Positions 20,608-32,002 of a DNA stretch of 46,042 bases are shown here, piece by piece. The notes under the pieces are model-generated. The model was not told where the DNA came from, ran no database searches, and saw only the letters and a program-made list of their open reading frames with translations. Origin of the DNA: Amphimedon queenslandica (lineage: Eukaryota; Porifera; Demospongiae; Haplosclerida; Niphatidae); the NCBI RefSeq assembly GCF_000090795.2, contig NW_003546399.1, positions 81,533 through 127,574 on the forward strand. Direction: 5' to 3'. Each line of letters begins with the position of its first letter. The first letter of the stretch is position 1. Position numbers and translations under genes: made by a program.

Positions 20608-23417
20608 TGTGTGTGTGTGTGTGTGTAATATTATTATTATTAATATAATCCTAACCCCTCTGAGTCCAGGAACTGTGTGTCTTCATCTACCATTGACATT
20701 AGTCTGGTACTTGTGCTCTCCTCTCTACTGTCCCTCCTATCATCATCATCATCATCATCTTTCCTCTCGGTCACCAGTCCTCTGAATATATCCTAGAAGG
20801 GAGAGAGAGATGAGTAAAGAGGACTGAATGTTCATAAGAGGGTGCATGCTAAGTGAGCTATATATAATATGCTTCATCAGCTAACAAGCACTACAATAGT
20901 ACATGATGCATGCACATGGTTTTTTTAGCAACTTCAAAAATTCGTTAAAAATCCAATTTTGATTGGAATCCGCTCAAACTTTCTACACAACATAAGAACA
21001 CGTATATGCATCAGAATAAATGATAAAAATGAAGAATTCTCTCCTAGTCATTTTTGGTGAAATTTGTCCAATGACCCTGTACTATAGTACAGGGACTTTG
21101 ACCCGATTTCGGAACAACTTCAAAAATTCGTAAAAAATCCAATATTGATCGGAATTCGCTCAAACTTTCTACACAACATAAGAACACGTATATGCATCAG
21201 AATATATGATAAAAATGAAGAATTCTGTCCTAGTCATTTTTGGAGAAATTTGGCTAAAGGGACTTTGGCCTGATTTTTAGCAACTTTAAATCTACTGACA
21301 AGATGCAGAAGCACTATACCAAAATCCTGTGGGAAACCCTAAACACACATGTACATGTATACGTGTACCTTTTCACTAGATATTGATGATAAAGTGCTGT
21401 TTTGTCTCAACACAAAAGGAACATTGCTAGAGTTCTCCCTTGAAATAGGAGGAAGAGAAGCTGTTGTGCTTTCAGGCTGATGAGGTGGGAGAGAGTTAGG
21501 ATAATAACTGGAATTGGTTTCTTCTGGCGAGACAGGAGCAGTGAACAGCAACTGTGTTGTAGTATCTTCTGTAATACTGTCATCATTTTTGACTGATTTG
21601 TCATCACTATCTTCATCTTTATCAGATACATAACCTGATAGAAATAGAGTAACATTTAAGAATAATAATAATGACACTTCTTTCTTACTATCTGATGGCT
21701 CGGTATACACCAGTGGTGGTTCCTCCTCTTCCCTTCCTTTCTCTTCAACTATAGAAGCTTTATCCATCAGTGACTCTCCCTCTACAATGTCACCTTTGGT
21801 TGCAGTAGCAGCAGTTGCCAGACTTTCATGGGAATCTCTTGATGATGTTGCTAGGGTATCATTATTAGTGTTGTCATCATCATCATCATCGATTATTAAT
21901 TGCCTTGTTTTACGTAATGGGACAAACAATATATCATCGTCTTCCACTTCAGTTTTATGCACGACAACACTCGTATCTTCTACTTCACTCTCACTGTATT
22001 CCTATTATTAATAGTTAAATAACCAGTAATCAATAACTATCAATAGTTAACTAACTAAAGCAGGTATTTATTATTATAATTGCTTACTTCCTCCTCTTCC
22101 TCTTCTTCAGTTGTTTCTCTGTCAGTAAATTCTGCCTCCTCTTCTTCCTCTTCCTCCTCCTCCTCAAGTTTTATTATTTCCTCAATCTTTTGTATCTCTT
22201 TCATTCTCTTTGTCATTACTTGTTTCTTTAACTCAGCTCTCAAAGTCTCAAAATTAGCTTTAAGAAAAAAAACATAAAATACTCAAAATTAGCTCATAAA
22301 ACCACCACATATGTACCTTGATTCTCCTCTGCTGATGGCTTTTTCTTATTATTTCTTGGTTTTATTTGTCTATAAAACTTTCTTTGTAGTTCTTGAACTG
22401 GTGTTAGTTCTGGTAATGAGATACTTATCTCTTCCCACTTATCAGCTGAACTAAGCAATGGAGGAGGGGGAGCAACAGGGGGAGATGTGGTTTTGGGCTC
22501 CTCTATATTTTCAGATTTCTCTGAAGGAGTCTTTAGAAAAGAGAAGAGAGAGGATTGACGAGATGATAAAGCAGGAGGAGATTCCTTAAATAGACCTTTA
22601 GTCACATCAGTATTAGTGGGAGGGGCTTCATTAATGGGAGGGGCAGTGAGTGGAGCCTCAACATCAGTCACATCCTTTATGTTATCATCTGAAGGAGGAG
22701 GGAGAGAAAGAGGAGAGGGTGTCCTCCTAATTTGTGGCTCATTAGTAGTTTTAATTGGTTCATTAGTAGTTTTAATTGATTGGATATTCTCTTTATCTTC
22801 TGATTCTGTTATCTCAGGAGGAGGAGGAAGTTTAGGAGTAGCTTTTCTATTAAAGAATTACAAAGCATAATTCTCCCTTCCCCTCCTCCTCTCTCTTACC
22901 TCAGTGATACTTTGGTTCTGTTAAGTTTTGAAATGAAGGAGTCCAGTGTCTTTAGTTTAGGCTTATATTGCGGTAATTTAATTTCAGATTCTACACAAGA
23001 GATGGTTACAAGGTATTTGAGGTCGTTATTAAGTGACACGCCTACCCCTTATCAATCGCTGGCTCTCACTGTGCATCTTTTTAATATCAAGCTTACTCAA
23101 TCCCTAAAAATGGGCGTGTCATAAAGTGGGAGGGGCTAGTATTGTACGAACTTGTTTCTCTCTTGTTTTTCTTTGACGCTTTTTAGGAGGTGGTGATGGC
23201 TCATCGCTTTTAGCTTCTATTCTTCTTCTCTCTCCTTCTTGTTCTTCATTATCATTAAGTTGTGTGCTATCATTCAAATGATTGCTACTAGAATGAGAGT
23301 GAAACGGGGATGATGGGGGTGAGGGAGACTCAGCAGTGTCAAATAGATCAGAGTTTTGAAATATCTAAAAGGAAAGTAAAAGAGATAAAGAGTGAAGATT
23401 CTTACTGGATTCTCCAT
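18969..23417 (-). CDS. CLSPN: Claspin, DNA replication checkpoint mediator
   Basis: Minus-strand gene of about 13 exons. Start ATG 23417-23415 (MENP, then IFQNSDLFDTAESPSPPSSP); probable stop TAA 18971-18969. It is strongly acidic and Ser-rich throughout, as in Claspin, with basic KKRQRKTREK near 23180. Two motifs match the Chk1-binding repeats (LC[ST]GxF): IEAMCSGSFSKG and VVGLCSGVFPSA, at about 20440 and 20370. The C-terminal part AEGDLCEDGLYLKNGFFRSR, ETERDFELGEG, KKRRDRLERDEFIRR matches the conserved Claspin DGDL...W/R..E..ERE region, followed by TPSTLQRLSS and GRSFVFRSG. Claspin lets ATR activate Chk1 at stalled forks and travels with the replisome. The exact C-terminus is uncertain. It is head-to-head with the PDZRN-like gene. 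Confidence 0.88.
20577..20627. repeat. (GA)n(GT)n microsatellite in Claspin intron
   Basis: A run of GA dinucleotides changing to GT dinucleotides, about 50 bp, intronic. Confidence 0.95.
20925..21335. repeat. Repeat array in Claspin intron, two diverged units
   Basis: 'cgctcaaactttctacacaa' and 'ataagaacacgtatatgcat' occur twice, 187 bp apart (about 20971 and 21158). They share 'gctcaaactttctac' and 'tagtacaggga' with the 177-bp arrays at 7680 and 29815 but form a distinct subfamily; the end (ccaaaatcctgtgggaaacc) matches the MED16 intron repeat. Confidence 0.88.
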
Positions 23418-23838
23418 CTTTTGGCGGGAAACAGCGGGAGTGACCGACCCGGCAACGCCCTCTTTACTGCGCATGCACCAAACCACGTGGATATGACTTT
23501 TCCCGGCTCATTACCCGGGAATGTGTTTTTATGCCTTAAAAGTTTCGAGGAAGCCTCTGGTATGCACAATCCGTCCATTATAGGCTTGAGAGGGAAGACC
23601 AAGAAGAGTGGAGCATCTTTGTTTGTGTGCACATACTTGACCACAAACAGATTTAAGGAGAATTTGGCATCTTTCACTTGTAGATCTCCTACACATAGCC
23701 CCCTCCTCTTTCCTCTCACTTTCATTAGATTCCTCAAACTATTTCCACATGCTTCAGTTACAACATCTAACCTCCGGGCTTAACTGCAGCTCTGTTCATC
23801 AGGCGAAAGCTTTCCGTGGAATTGCAAGGCAAAAGACA
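23418..23838. promoter_or_regulatory. Head-to-head promoter, Claspin / PDZRN-like
   Basis: A stretch of about 420 bp, higher in CpG than its surroundings, between divergent starts (Claspin 23417, PDZRN-like 23839). It contains TTTTGGCGGGAAA, an E2F-type site, 6 bp upstream of the Claspin ATG, which fits S-phase control. Long frames are open on both strands here, but I recognise none as a protein. An in-frame ATG at 23749 could extend the PDZRN-like protein. Confidence 0.5.
23423..23432. promoter_or_regulatory. E2F-like site before Claspin
   Basis: TTGGCGGGAA matches the E2F consensus TTTSSCGC/GGCGGGAA. It lies just upstream of the start codon. Claspin is an E2F target in vertebrates; conservation to this lineage is inference. 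Confidence 0.5.
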
Positions 23839-26800
23839 ATGGACAGCGGCTATCCACTGGAGTGGTTTGTATCTACGCCCCCGCAGACCTTCATCTGTGA
23901 GATCTGTGGAAAAATACTCAACACTCCAAAGTCCACTTCTTGTTGCGGGGAGTCTTTTTGCTGTCGTTGTCTAGAGTTCTGGAACGACTACTACGGCATA
24001 TGTCCTAAAAGGTGTGGAGAATTGGAGATGGATAGCTTGCGAAAGGAGAACAAGTTGGAAAAGATCATACAATCCCTCCCTGTCTACTGTCAATATTCTA
24101 ATGGCGGGGGAGGCTGCACCACTATGATAACACTTGCAGAGAAGCAAAGGCACGAAAGAAAGTGTCAGCACAAGCCAAAGAACACAACCAGCTCTGCTCA
24201 AAGCAAACCAGCTCTTTCCAGCAAAAGGGAAAAGAACAGCTCCTCCTCGTCTGTAGAAAAGCAAGACACTTATGTAGAAATGGCCAGCGTGGCTGCCAAG
24301 ACACGAGAAAAGCTACAGCCAAAGCATCTCCACCCATCTCCCTCCTGCTCCACTGTTCCCCATATTGGTGTAGGTGGACTGGTGAGTAGTAAAGAGAGAC
24401 AGAGAGGGGGAAGAGAGAGCGAGAGTGTCAGTAGTAGTATAGTATTGATATATCCGCTCATTAGTTGAATAAGTCTGCACAGGTCATAGCTCCCTGTGTA
24501 AACAAATAATAGAAGATAAGAGACTAGAGAGTGCGTCATTGGTTCTCAATTTAAAGCGCTTCTTTCTAGTCTCCCTGAGCTTCAGTCCCCTACCTAAAAT
24601 AGCTGGCCAGAGCTCTACCCTGCCTTCATAACCGACCTAATGTCTTCTCCATATTATTCATATTGCTTCCCACCCTCCCAGGCATATCACACCTATCATT
24701 TGAAGAGAAGGACGCCTGGAGAATCTCTTGGATTCGTCCTGGTAGCAGGAGCCAAGGTAAAACCCTCTCCTTCTTTTATATCTCACTTTACTTCAACCTC
24801 TTTCTTAGAATTCAAACGGGAGAGCTGTCAATTTCTCTATAAAGACAGTAAATCCAGGGACTGTGGCTGCAGAGGCTGGCCTCTTACCTGGAGACAAGAT
24901 ACTACAGGTAATAGAAAAACTACTCAAGCAAACACTTAAAATATCCTTTCATTTCTTAACTATGTCATAATCCCTTTCCCTTCTCCTTCCATAGGTTGAT
25001 AACATTGCTCTCTCACAGTTGGCACAGCAAGACGCCATCTCACGGATCAAAGACAATCCTGAGGTGCTCCTAACGGTCTTACGGTCGTCCGGTCGACCCC
25101 TTCACCATCACGTGTACGAGGACATCAAATCAGCCGAACAAGAGTGGGCACAGACAACCGGAGAGATGAACGAGAGAGGAGGAGAAACAGACAGAAACAT
25201 GCACAACATGTTTCTACGTCACCAGTTAAACCTAAGAGACAGATCCAGTTCAGTTGGTGGAGGAAAGGACCTCTTGAGACGGAAAAGATCTGATCCAGTA
25301 TCCGATAGATTAACCCTCATTCCAGGGGGAGGAGGAGGAGGAGAGGCAGCTTACAAGTCCCCGACCCAAACAACTGTTTGCAGTGATCCGACAAGAAACC
25401 ATTTACGATATTTCCCAGAGAAGGTCAGTGCCGACAGTGGGCTCTCTAGCAGTAACAGCAGTTTCTCACCTTCGCCGCGGTCTCTCTCTAAACCGCACTC
25501 CCGCCCTCCTCCGCTCCACGAGGTGGATCATACAAGCACTGATGTTCGTTCAAACGAGAGGAAAGAATCCAAAGGAGAGGCATCGCCTTTATCACGTGAC
25601 GTACGAGTAGAAGGAGGTTATGAAGTAGAGGTAAGAGAGAAGGGAGGCAGACATACTTTGCCACACCTTAATAGTACAATGCAATCCATAGTAATATTAT
25701 TATACATGGACATATCGTGCTTAAATTACAGTATGGTAGCGGATATGTCAAGGAACAGCTGGTGTTTATAAGTGTGTGTGAACAATTGAACATCGTCTGT
25801 GTATCTTGATAGTACCTTATGGGCATTGACTGAGTGTATGTGTGCTATAGCTGTGTGAGTCTGTGTGTGGGATAGTGAGAGAGAGAGAATGTGTAGGAGT
25901 TCATTAATTAGTATATGATATACCAATCGTTAACCTTAAACTGTATACAATGTCACATGCATCACTCAATCTTTCTCACTTTTCACCATTAAAGGAGATA
26001 TACTTACAGAAGAACGGAACCAATCAATTGGGTATCACACTTGGCTATGATACAACTAATCCTGGAGGAAGTCTGTATGTGTGTGAGGTATGGAAAGGAA
26101 GGAATGAGAAAAGGAGAGAAGGAAGGAAGGAGAGAAGGAGGGAAGGAGAGAAGGAAGAGAGAGGAGGGAGAGAGAGGGGGAAAGAGAGAGAGGAGGGAGA
26201 GAAGGGGGAAAGGGAGAGAGAGGGAGAAAAAGAAGGGAGAGAGAGGGGGGAGGGAGAACAATAGCTGACTGGGTGTGAGAAAATGGAGAGACAGAGACAA
26301 ATAAATGGGCTACATTAGTGTCCCTAAGCAACAGACCACATTTTACAAACAGACTGTCACGCATATGAGTACCCTCCCTCACTTTGCTTGCTATACTTTA
26401 GACACTACAAGCTTATTTGGACAATATTTGCTTTGTCTGTGGGAAATATTTATAATATTTAATGAAGTTATGCTGAAACATGCGATCGAGAGAGAGAGAG
26501 AGAGGGAGAGGAAGAGAAGCAGGAAATAGAGAAATGAGAGAAAGCAGGGAAGAGCTGGAGAGACTACATAAGATAAAAGAAGAGAGAGAGAGAGAGTTTT
26601 TGAGAGAGAGGGAAAGTGTCTTATGGTAAAGAAAATAGAGAAGTAGAATGAGAACATTTTCTCTTTAATTAACAGATAATTCCCAGTGGTCTTGCTGCAC
26701 AAGATGGCCGAGTAAAGAAAGGAGACATTATACGGAAGGTTAGAATAACTACACCCCTAAAGACAGTCTTCACACCCTGACTTATGCAAACAATACAAGC

Positions 26801-29248
26801 TAAATACAATTACACCCACAAATATTATTATATCTACACAACTTAGTAATAATTATTGGGAGATAACGACAGTAAACACTAGTAATAATAAAAACAATAA
26901 GTCAATATAGAGTAATGGTAATAATTTATGCTTTGTTTTCCTATAAAAAATAGATACAGCATGTTTATTGTCCAAAAATATTTTGTAAATGAGAATTATT
27001 TGTTTAATTTGTTATTATAAAAACAATTAATTATGGACTACAAATAGCACTGTTGTTTAGCCTCAGTTCACACATGTACACGTACATCAAATACATGCAT
27101 GTACATGTACGTTACAAATACATTTACCCAATTGGTAAGTACAAATGCAAACCAAGTTATGTAGCTACATTAAATTGGCACTTTCATCTCTTAAGGTAAT
27201 GTGGCAGTATATGGCATTCACTAATAATCTTTAAATGGTCACGATTGTAATTTATTTTAATTTCATTTCTCAGCCATTAAAACATGATTGGCATATTTTA
27301 ATAATTGCTTGGTCAGGTGCAGACATTCCTAGGACTTCGTAAAAAAACATGCATCTAACCTCTACACCTTCTTAATTCTTATACCTTCAGTTATAGTCTA
27401 ATAGCTCTAGCTCCTCTTACACATCTCTCCTTGCTCCCTCTCTCTTTCTCTCTCCTTCTCCCTTTTCTTCTCTCTCTCTCCCTCCTCTCCTGAGAGGTGG
27501 CATATGAGAGACATCAAAGAGAAGGAATGAGACAAAGAGAGTGGAAGGAAAGATGAGAGAGTGGCCAACAGTTATTTGTTATTCTAGCAGTTACAATATC
27601 ATAGTAATAACTATCATGCCAATTCCTTTTACCATCCATTAATACAACACACACACACAATGCAATTTACTAATACAATCCATGCATGAATGTGGTTCTA
27701 TTTGCTCTGACCTTACATATTTACTAAACTACTAGAAAGAATGTACAACATTAAAGAGCTCAGCCTTGTAGATTAGTAGCTGTTGAAAAAGCAGAATCTC
27801 TACCTTATGTTGCTCTAGTACATGTATATGGATTGGTAAACCTTAGCTGTTTCATCATCATCATGCTATGATATTGATATATACATATTATATATGTCAT
27901 TGTAAACAGAATCCATTTGCTGTAATGCAATAATACCCTTTTTACTCTCCCTCTCTCATCTCTCTGTAGGTTAATGGGTTTGAGGTGTATGATCCTGAAG
28001 AAGCAATATTACTGTTCCTAGAACAAGATCAAGACATATCACTAACTGTTGCAAGAAGAATTAAAGTAAATAAATAATAATAGCAATAATAATAATAATA
28101 ATGATAATAATAATAATGGCAAGGAGAGGAAGAGAGAGAAAGTGAGGGCCAATGAGAGAATGAAAAGTGTAGACTAATGATTAAGTGAAGGAATGAAGAG
28201 ATAAGCAGAACTTGTATTTGCACATTTCTCTCTAATCCTCACGTTTCATTGTTGTACTGTTTACGCCTTGTTGCCTCACATGCTGTGAATATCACACTAA
28301 TCATTGCTTCTTTTAACTCTATTTGTTATCAATTTGCATTCCATAGTCTCTAAACAGCCAGTATTAGGGCAAGGACCATGTAATCTATTTCTGTATGCTT
28401 ACTATAAACAAGAATAATTATAGTAGTATAATGTGAATTAAGAATATTCTTAATTAATTATGCTATATTTCTGTATTTTATAATTCTTCTCGTATGTTTT
28501 GTAGGTGTTCCATCACTACAGGAAAGGACTCATGTCCAGTAAAAGTCAAAATGCTCTTCACTCCCACCTCAACCTCAGGGAGTCCTGCTATCATGACGAG
28601 GACGAGGAGACCGTGATCCGCCGGACGGACAGTTGTGGTTCACTTGACTCTCACTCGCACATCTACAGACAAAGGACAGGGAGAGAGAGGACAGGAACAG
28701 GGACTGAGATTAGACGAGGCTCTGATTCCTCTGCCATTAGACACTTAACGGCATCCACTAATAATATGACGATATCACTCAGCGGTGGTGACCTACATGG
28801 GGCAGGAAGAGAGAGGATGAAATCTCCTTTGGTTGGTACTGATCACGTATTTAGACCAATAATGGAAGGACGACCCCACACAGCCAATCATCTCTCGGTC
28901 GAGAGAGGGAGAGGAAGGAGAGAGGGTCGTTCACCCCAGCATACAATGGTTCACTCTTCGACATCTATCGATAGTGCCCCGCCCACAGGAAGGGGCGGAG
29001 TCTCACCGTATCATAATTCCCCTCCAGTAATAGTCACTCGCCATCACTCGATGGACGTTCAAAGGTTGCAAGCCGTGTCACCCTCAAAACCAGTTCAGCC
29101 TTTCTTGGCTTATAGACCTCGTGATGTTATTACGCCTAATTATCGGAGAGGGTCTGGTCCTGATGGTTTTAGTCCAACGAGTGGCCCCATTGGTCCGATC
29201 AACCGCCACCATTCTGTTGGTAATGTGAGGTGTGAGAGTCTGGTGTGA
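23839..29248 (+). CDS. PDZRN3/4 (LNX)-like RING-PDZ E3 ligase
   Basis: Eight exons splice in phase: 23839-24381, 24682-24756, 24809-24907, 24995-25630, 25995-26087, 26676-26738, 27970-28065, 28505-29248, about 780 residues. Order: RING (CEIC...TSCCGESFCCRC...CPKRC, residues ~20-60), a TRAF/Sina-type zinc finger (YCQYSNGGGGC...HERKC), PDZ1 (PGESLGFVLVAGA...VNPGTVAAEAGLLPGDKILQV), a Ser-rich linker, PDZ2 (NQLGITLGYD...IPSGLAAQDGRVKKGDIIRK), and a long basic Ser/Pro/His-rich tail. RING + zinc finger + two PDZ is the PDZRN3/PDZRN4 layout, membrane-associated ubiquitin ligases acting on junction and receptor proteins. The usual zinc-binding His of the RING is Glu here (CGESFC versus CGHxFC). Two introns are long (586 and 1,231 bp) and purine-rich or AT-rich. 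An ATG at 23749 is an alternative start. Confidence 0.85.
26085..26262. repeat. Purine-rich (GA/GGA) tract in PDZRN-like intron
   Basis: About 180 bp almost free of pyrimidines on the plus strand, made of GAGA, GGAAGGA and GAGGGA runs, directly after the exon ending 26087. Similar shorter runs at 26485-26620. Such tracts can form triplex DNA; here probably neutral. Confidence 0.9.
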
Positions 29249-29415
29249 TTAATGTGTCTTTATTGTGGACTTGTAAATTGTCTTAATTTTCAATCCTTTC
29301 TTTCATTTCCTTCTCTCTTGGTAGTTTAGTTGCGTGGATTTAACCCTCCCTCTCTTCTCTTGTCTTTCACATTTTATTATTTTTCTGTTTTTTAATCTAA
29401 AGTTTAAGTGTGTAC

Positions 29416-29457
<42 letters not shown>

Positions 29458-29622
29458 TTGAATCAAACGAAGAGAGATTGCATGTGTATTATGCATAGCA
29501 TGCGTGTGCATAGTTAATCAATAATATTAATGATAAATAAGAAAGAGAGAGAGAGAGGGGAGAGTGGAAGTATCTAACAGGAGAAGTAAAAAGTCTAAAG
29601 AGTGAGAGAGAGTGATTGATCA
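29249..29622. other. Convergent 3' flanks with (AAT)n microsatellite
   Basis: Non-coding between the ends of the PDZRN-like gene and PPP4R2. It contains an (ATA)n run at 29415-29456. No further structure seen. Confidence 0.8.
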
Positions 29623-31820
29623 TTAGTTAACTTCCATTTCTTCAGCCACCGAATGACTAGTCTGACCTTCATCTTGAGAGAGAATAGTAAAGAGAAGAGA
29701 GAGTGAGAGAGAGGGAAGTACAGTGTACATTGTACATGTAAAAGACAGATCCTTTATTGGAAAGCATGGGCTACATATCATGGACACTCCTGGTTATGTG
29801 TATATAGTACAAGGTGTTCTTTGGAAAAAAGCACCATAACTCAAAAATTTCTTGTTGGAATCAGCTCAAACTTTTTATACAGCATAAGTACATCAATATG
29901 TATCAGAAAATGTAATAAAAATTTGGGGTGATTTCGGAGCCATTTTTTGAAAAAAACCATGGGCTATAGTACAGGGATATTTTCGAAAATTGGCCAATTT
30001 CTTTAGATGGCCATAACTTGAAAATTTCTTGTCGGAATTAGCTCAAACTTTCTACATAGCATAAGGACATCAATATGAATCAGAAAATGTAATAAAAATT
30101 GGAGGTGATTTCGGAGCCATTTTTCGGAAAAAAGCATCGGTTATAGTACAAGGAATTTTAGAAATTGGCTAATTTTTAAAATGACCATAACTCAAGAATT
30201 TGAAGTTGAAATCAGCTCAAAATTTCTACACACCATATAAGGACATCAATATTGTATTGTACGAGTTTGGATTGGCCAATGTGTCAGCAATGTGCTGGTT
30301 AGGCACATAGCCACCTGCAGGGAGTATACAATTTCACTCTTACGTACAATTACGCAATACAATACACACATGCAAACACAATGACATCAGAATCAGATCA
30401 TTCATGACTAACCTGTTTCAGTTGGAGGGGTTGACCCTACAGTCACGTGACTCTCATGTGATCCTTCTCCTTCCTCCTCCTCCTCCTCTTTAGATTTATC
30501 AATCTCAACCTCCTCTGTCGGCTTGGAAGACTGACCTTTAGGCGTACCACCAACTCGACTTAATAGTTCTCCGATAATTATCGCCTCTTCGCTTTCGTCA
30601 GAACACGTTTTCTTATTCGTGAGGTCATGTGACATCAGAGGATCAGATACTGTAGAGTCAGCCTCTTGAAGCTCCACCTCTTGCCCACTGACACTCCCAC
30701 TTCCGTTGCTACGGAAACTAGAGCTACGTTTCCTAGAGAAGTATGAAGGCTCGTGGGATAGTCGACTGTCCATGACAAAACCATCCAAATTCCTTGCACT
30801 CTGGTCAATATCAGGGGGAGGGGTCAGAGAACGAGGTGATAGTCGCTGAAGGATTTGGGCGGGGCTACCTGGAGGCGTGTCCCTAAGAGGAGGAGTTCTT
30901 CTCATCATTGCAGGTTCCTTTACTACCAGCATTGTCTCTGGGGGCTGTATCACTGCTGCAGTGTCTTCTATTGTTGGCTTGGACTTTAACTCTAATAACT
31001 GTGATAATCTAAACAAAAACAACAACAACAATAAAAACAACAATGATAACAATTAATTACTTTGGTACTTTCATCCATACAAGGTCTGGTTCTTGTGTAC
31101 TGATTACTAAAAGATTCTAATAAGATGTGGAATTAATTAATAGTCACACTCATTAGCTCCACCCATACAATACCTTCTCTAAAGCTCTCATGTATCTGTC
31201 CTTCCTCTTGTAGTGTCTGAGAGGATCCAGTAACAACTCACATAATCTTTGTACTGTGAACGGAGGACTGGAGGGAGAAAGAAAACTAAAATACTTAAAT
31301 TTTTATAAAAAATTAATAAATAAAATAATATTAAAAAATAATAACATGTTCCTACCCTTCAAATGTGTCCATCATTTCTTTCAGTTTCTTTTCCATATCT
31401 TGTTCCGTTTTAGTAGAATCAAACGATTCACTTAAACACTAAAAGAGAGAAAGAAAGATAGATTATTTATTTAGGTGACATTGATTTACTTTGTCCATTT
31501 TGTACAGCATGAGAGGTTTTAATAGCTTCCATGGCATCCTAAGAGAAAGACAAGGAGAGATAAAGAATGGTGTGTCTTTCTCTTTACCTAACTATTCCAG
31601 TTTTTGATATATCAATAAGGACATCATCCAGTCCTTCATCATAATCACTACAGCCACTCTTGATGAATTCTGAGAGAGAGAGAGAGGGTGGGAGGTGACA
31701 TACTGACACGAGTCATTATAAACAGAGTGTGGTACCTTCAGTTAGTGTCTTCAGTCTCATGTAGTCTCTAGTCTCTGACTGTGATGTCCCATCATTACTC
31801 TTCACTGACTTACGAGTCAT
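29623..31820 (-). CDS. PPP4R2: Protein phosphatase 4 regulatory subunit 2
   Basis: Start ATG 31820-31818 ([14 protein letters not shown]). Short exons give [36 protein letters not shown], then the signature [20 protein letters not shown]...[17 protein letters not shown], which matches PPP4R2. A large acidic, Ser/Pro-rich exon (31010-30408) follows. That exon stays open to a TAG at 30410-30408, but ACAG/GTTAGT is a usable donor. The terminal exon 29672-29623 reads in phase [16 protein letters not shown] then stop, resembling the short acidic end of PPP4R2, so I prefer the longer model. PPP4R2 targets the PP4 catalytic subunit to centrosomes and to gamma-H2AX after replication damage. The last intron holds three units of the 177-bp repeat. 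Confidence 0.85.
29815..30250. repeat. ~177-bp repeat array in PPP4R2 intron
   Basis: Cores 'agctcaaac/aa' at about 29863, 30041 and 30214 (spacing 178 and 173). 'aaaccatgggctatagtaca' is the same as in the TADA2B intron array at 7680-8640, over 20 kb away. Confidence 0.92.
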
Positions 31821-32002
31821 CTTTTACTGTCACTCTAGTTGTGATAACATTCAATAGGCCGCCATTTTCAAAAACAGGCGGAGCCAGCCTGGAGCTCCAC
31901 CCATATGATAACATTAAACAATATTAAACTATGGATAACAATAATAATTATTATTTTCATGCTCACTGCAGCTATAATACAAGTAGATAATAAAATAAAA
32001 AA
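31821..32002. promoter_or_regulatory. PPP4R2 upstream / CHAT gene 3' flank
   Basis: Only 182 bp separate the PPP4R2 start from the stop of the next gene on the same strand, so the PPP4R2 promoter and the CHAT-gene polyadenylation signal must lie here. 'aaaataaaaaactag' near 31990 is AT-rich. 'GGCCGCCATTTTC' at 31858 resembles a YY1-type site. Confidence 0.4.

Noticed and set aside
21339-22277. Ser-rich and Leu-rich plus-strand frames over Claspin exons
   Set aside because: They are complements of GAA/GAT-rich acidic Claspin coding sequence (poly-Glu and poly-Asp), not genes.
23310-23783. 157-codon open frame on plus strand and 111-codon frame on minus strand
   Set aside because: They overlap the Claspin first exons and the head-to-head promoter, overlap each other, and match no domain I know.
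26004-26382. Leu/Pro/Ser-rich minus-strand frames
   Set aside because: They are translations of a purine-rich simple repeat in an intron.
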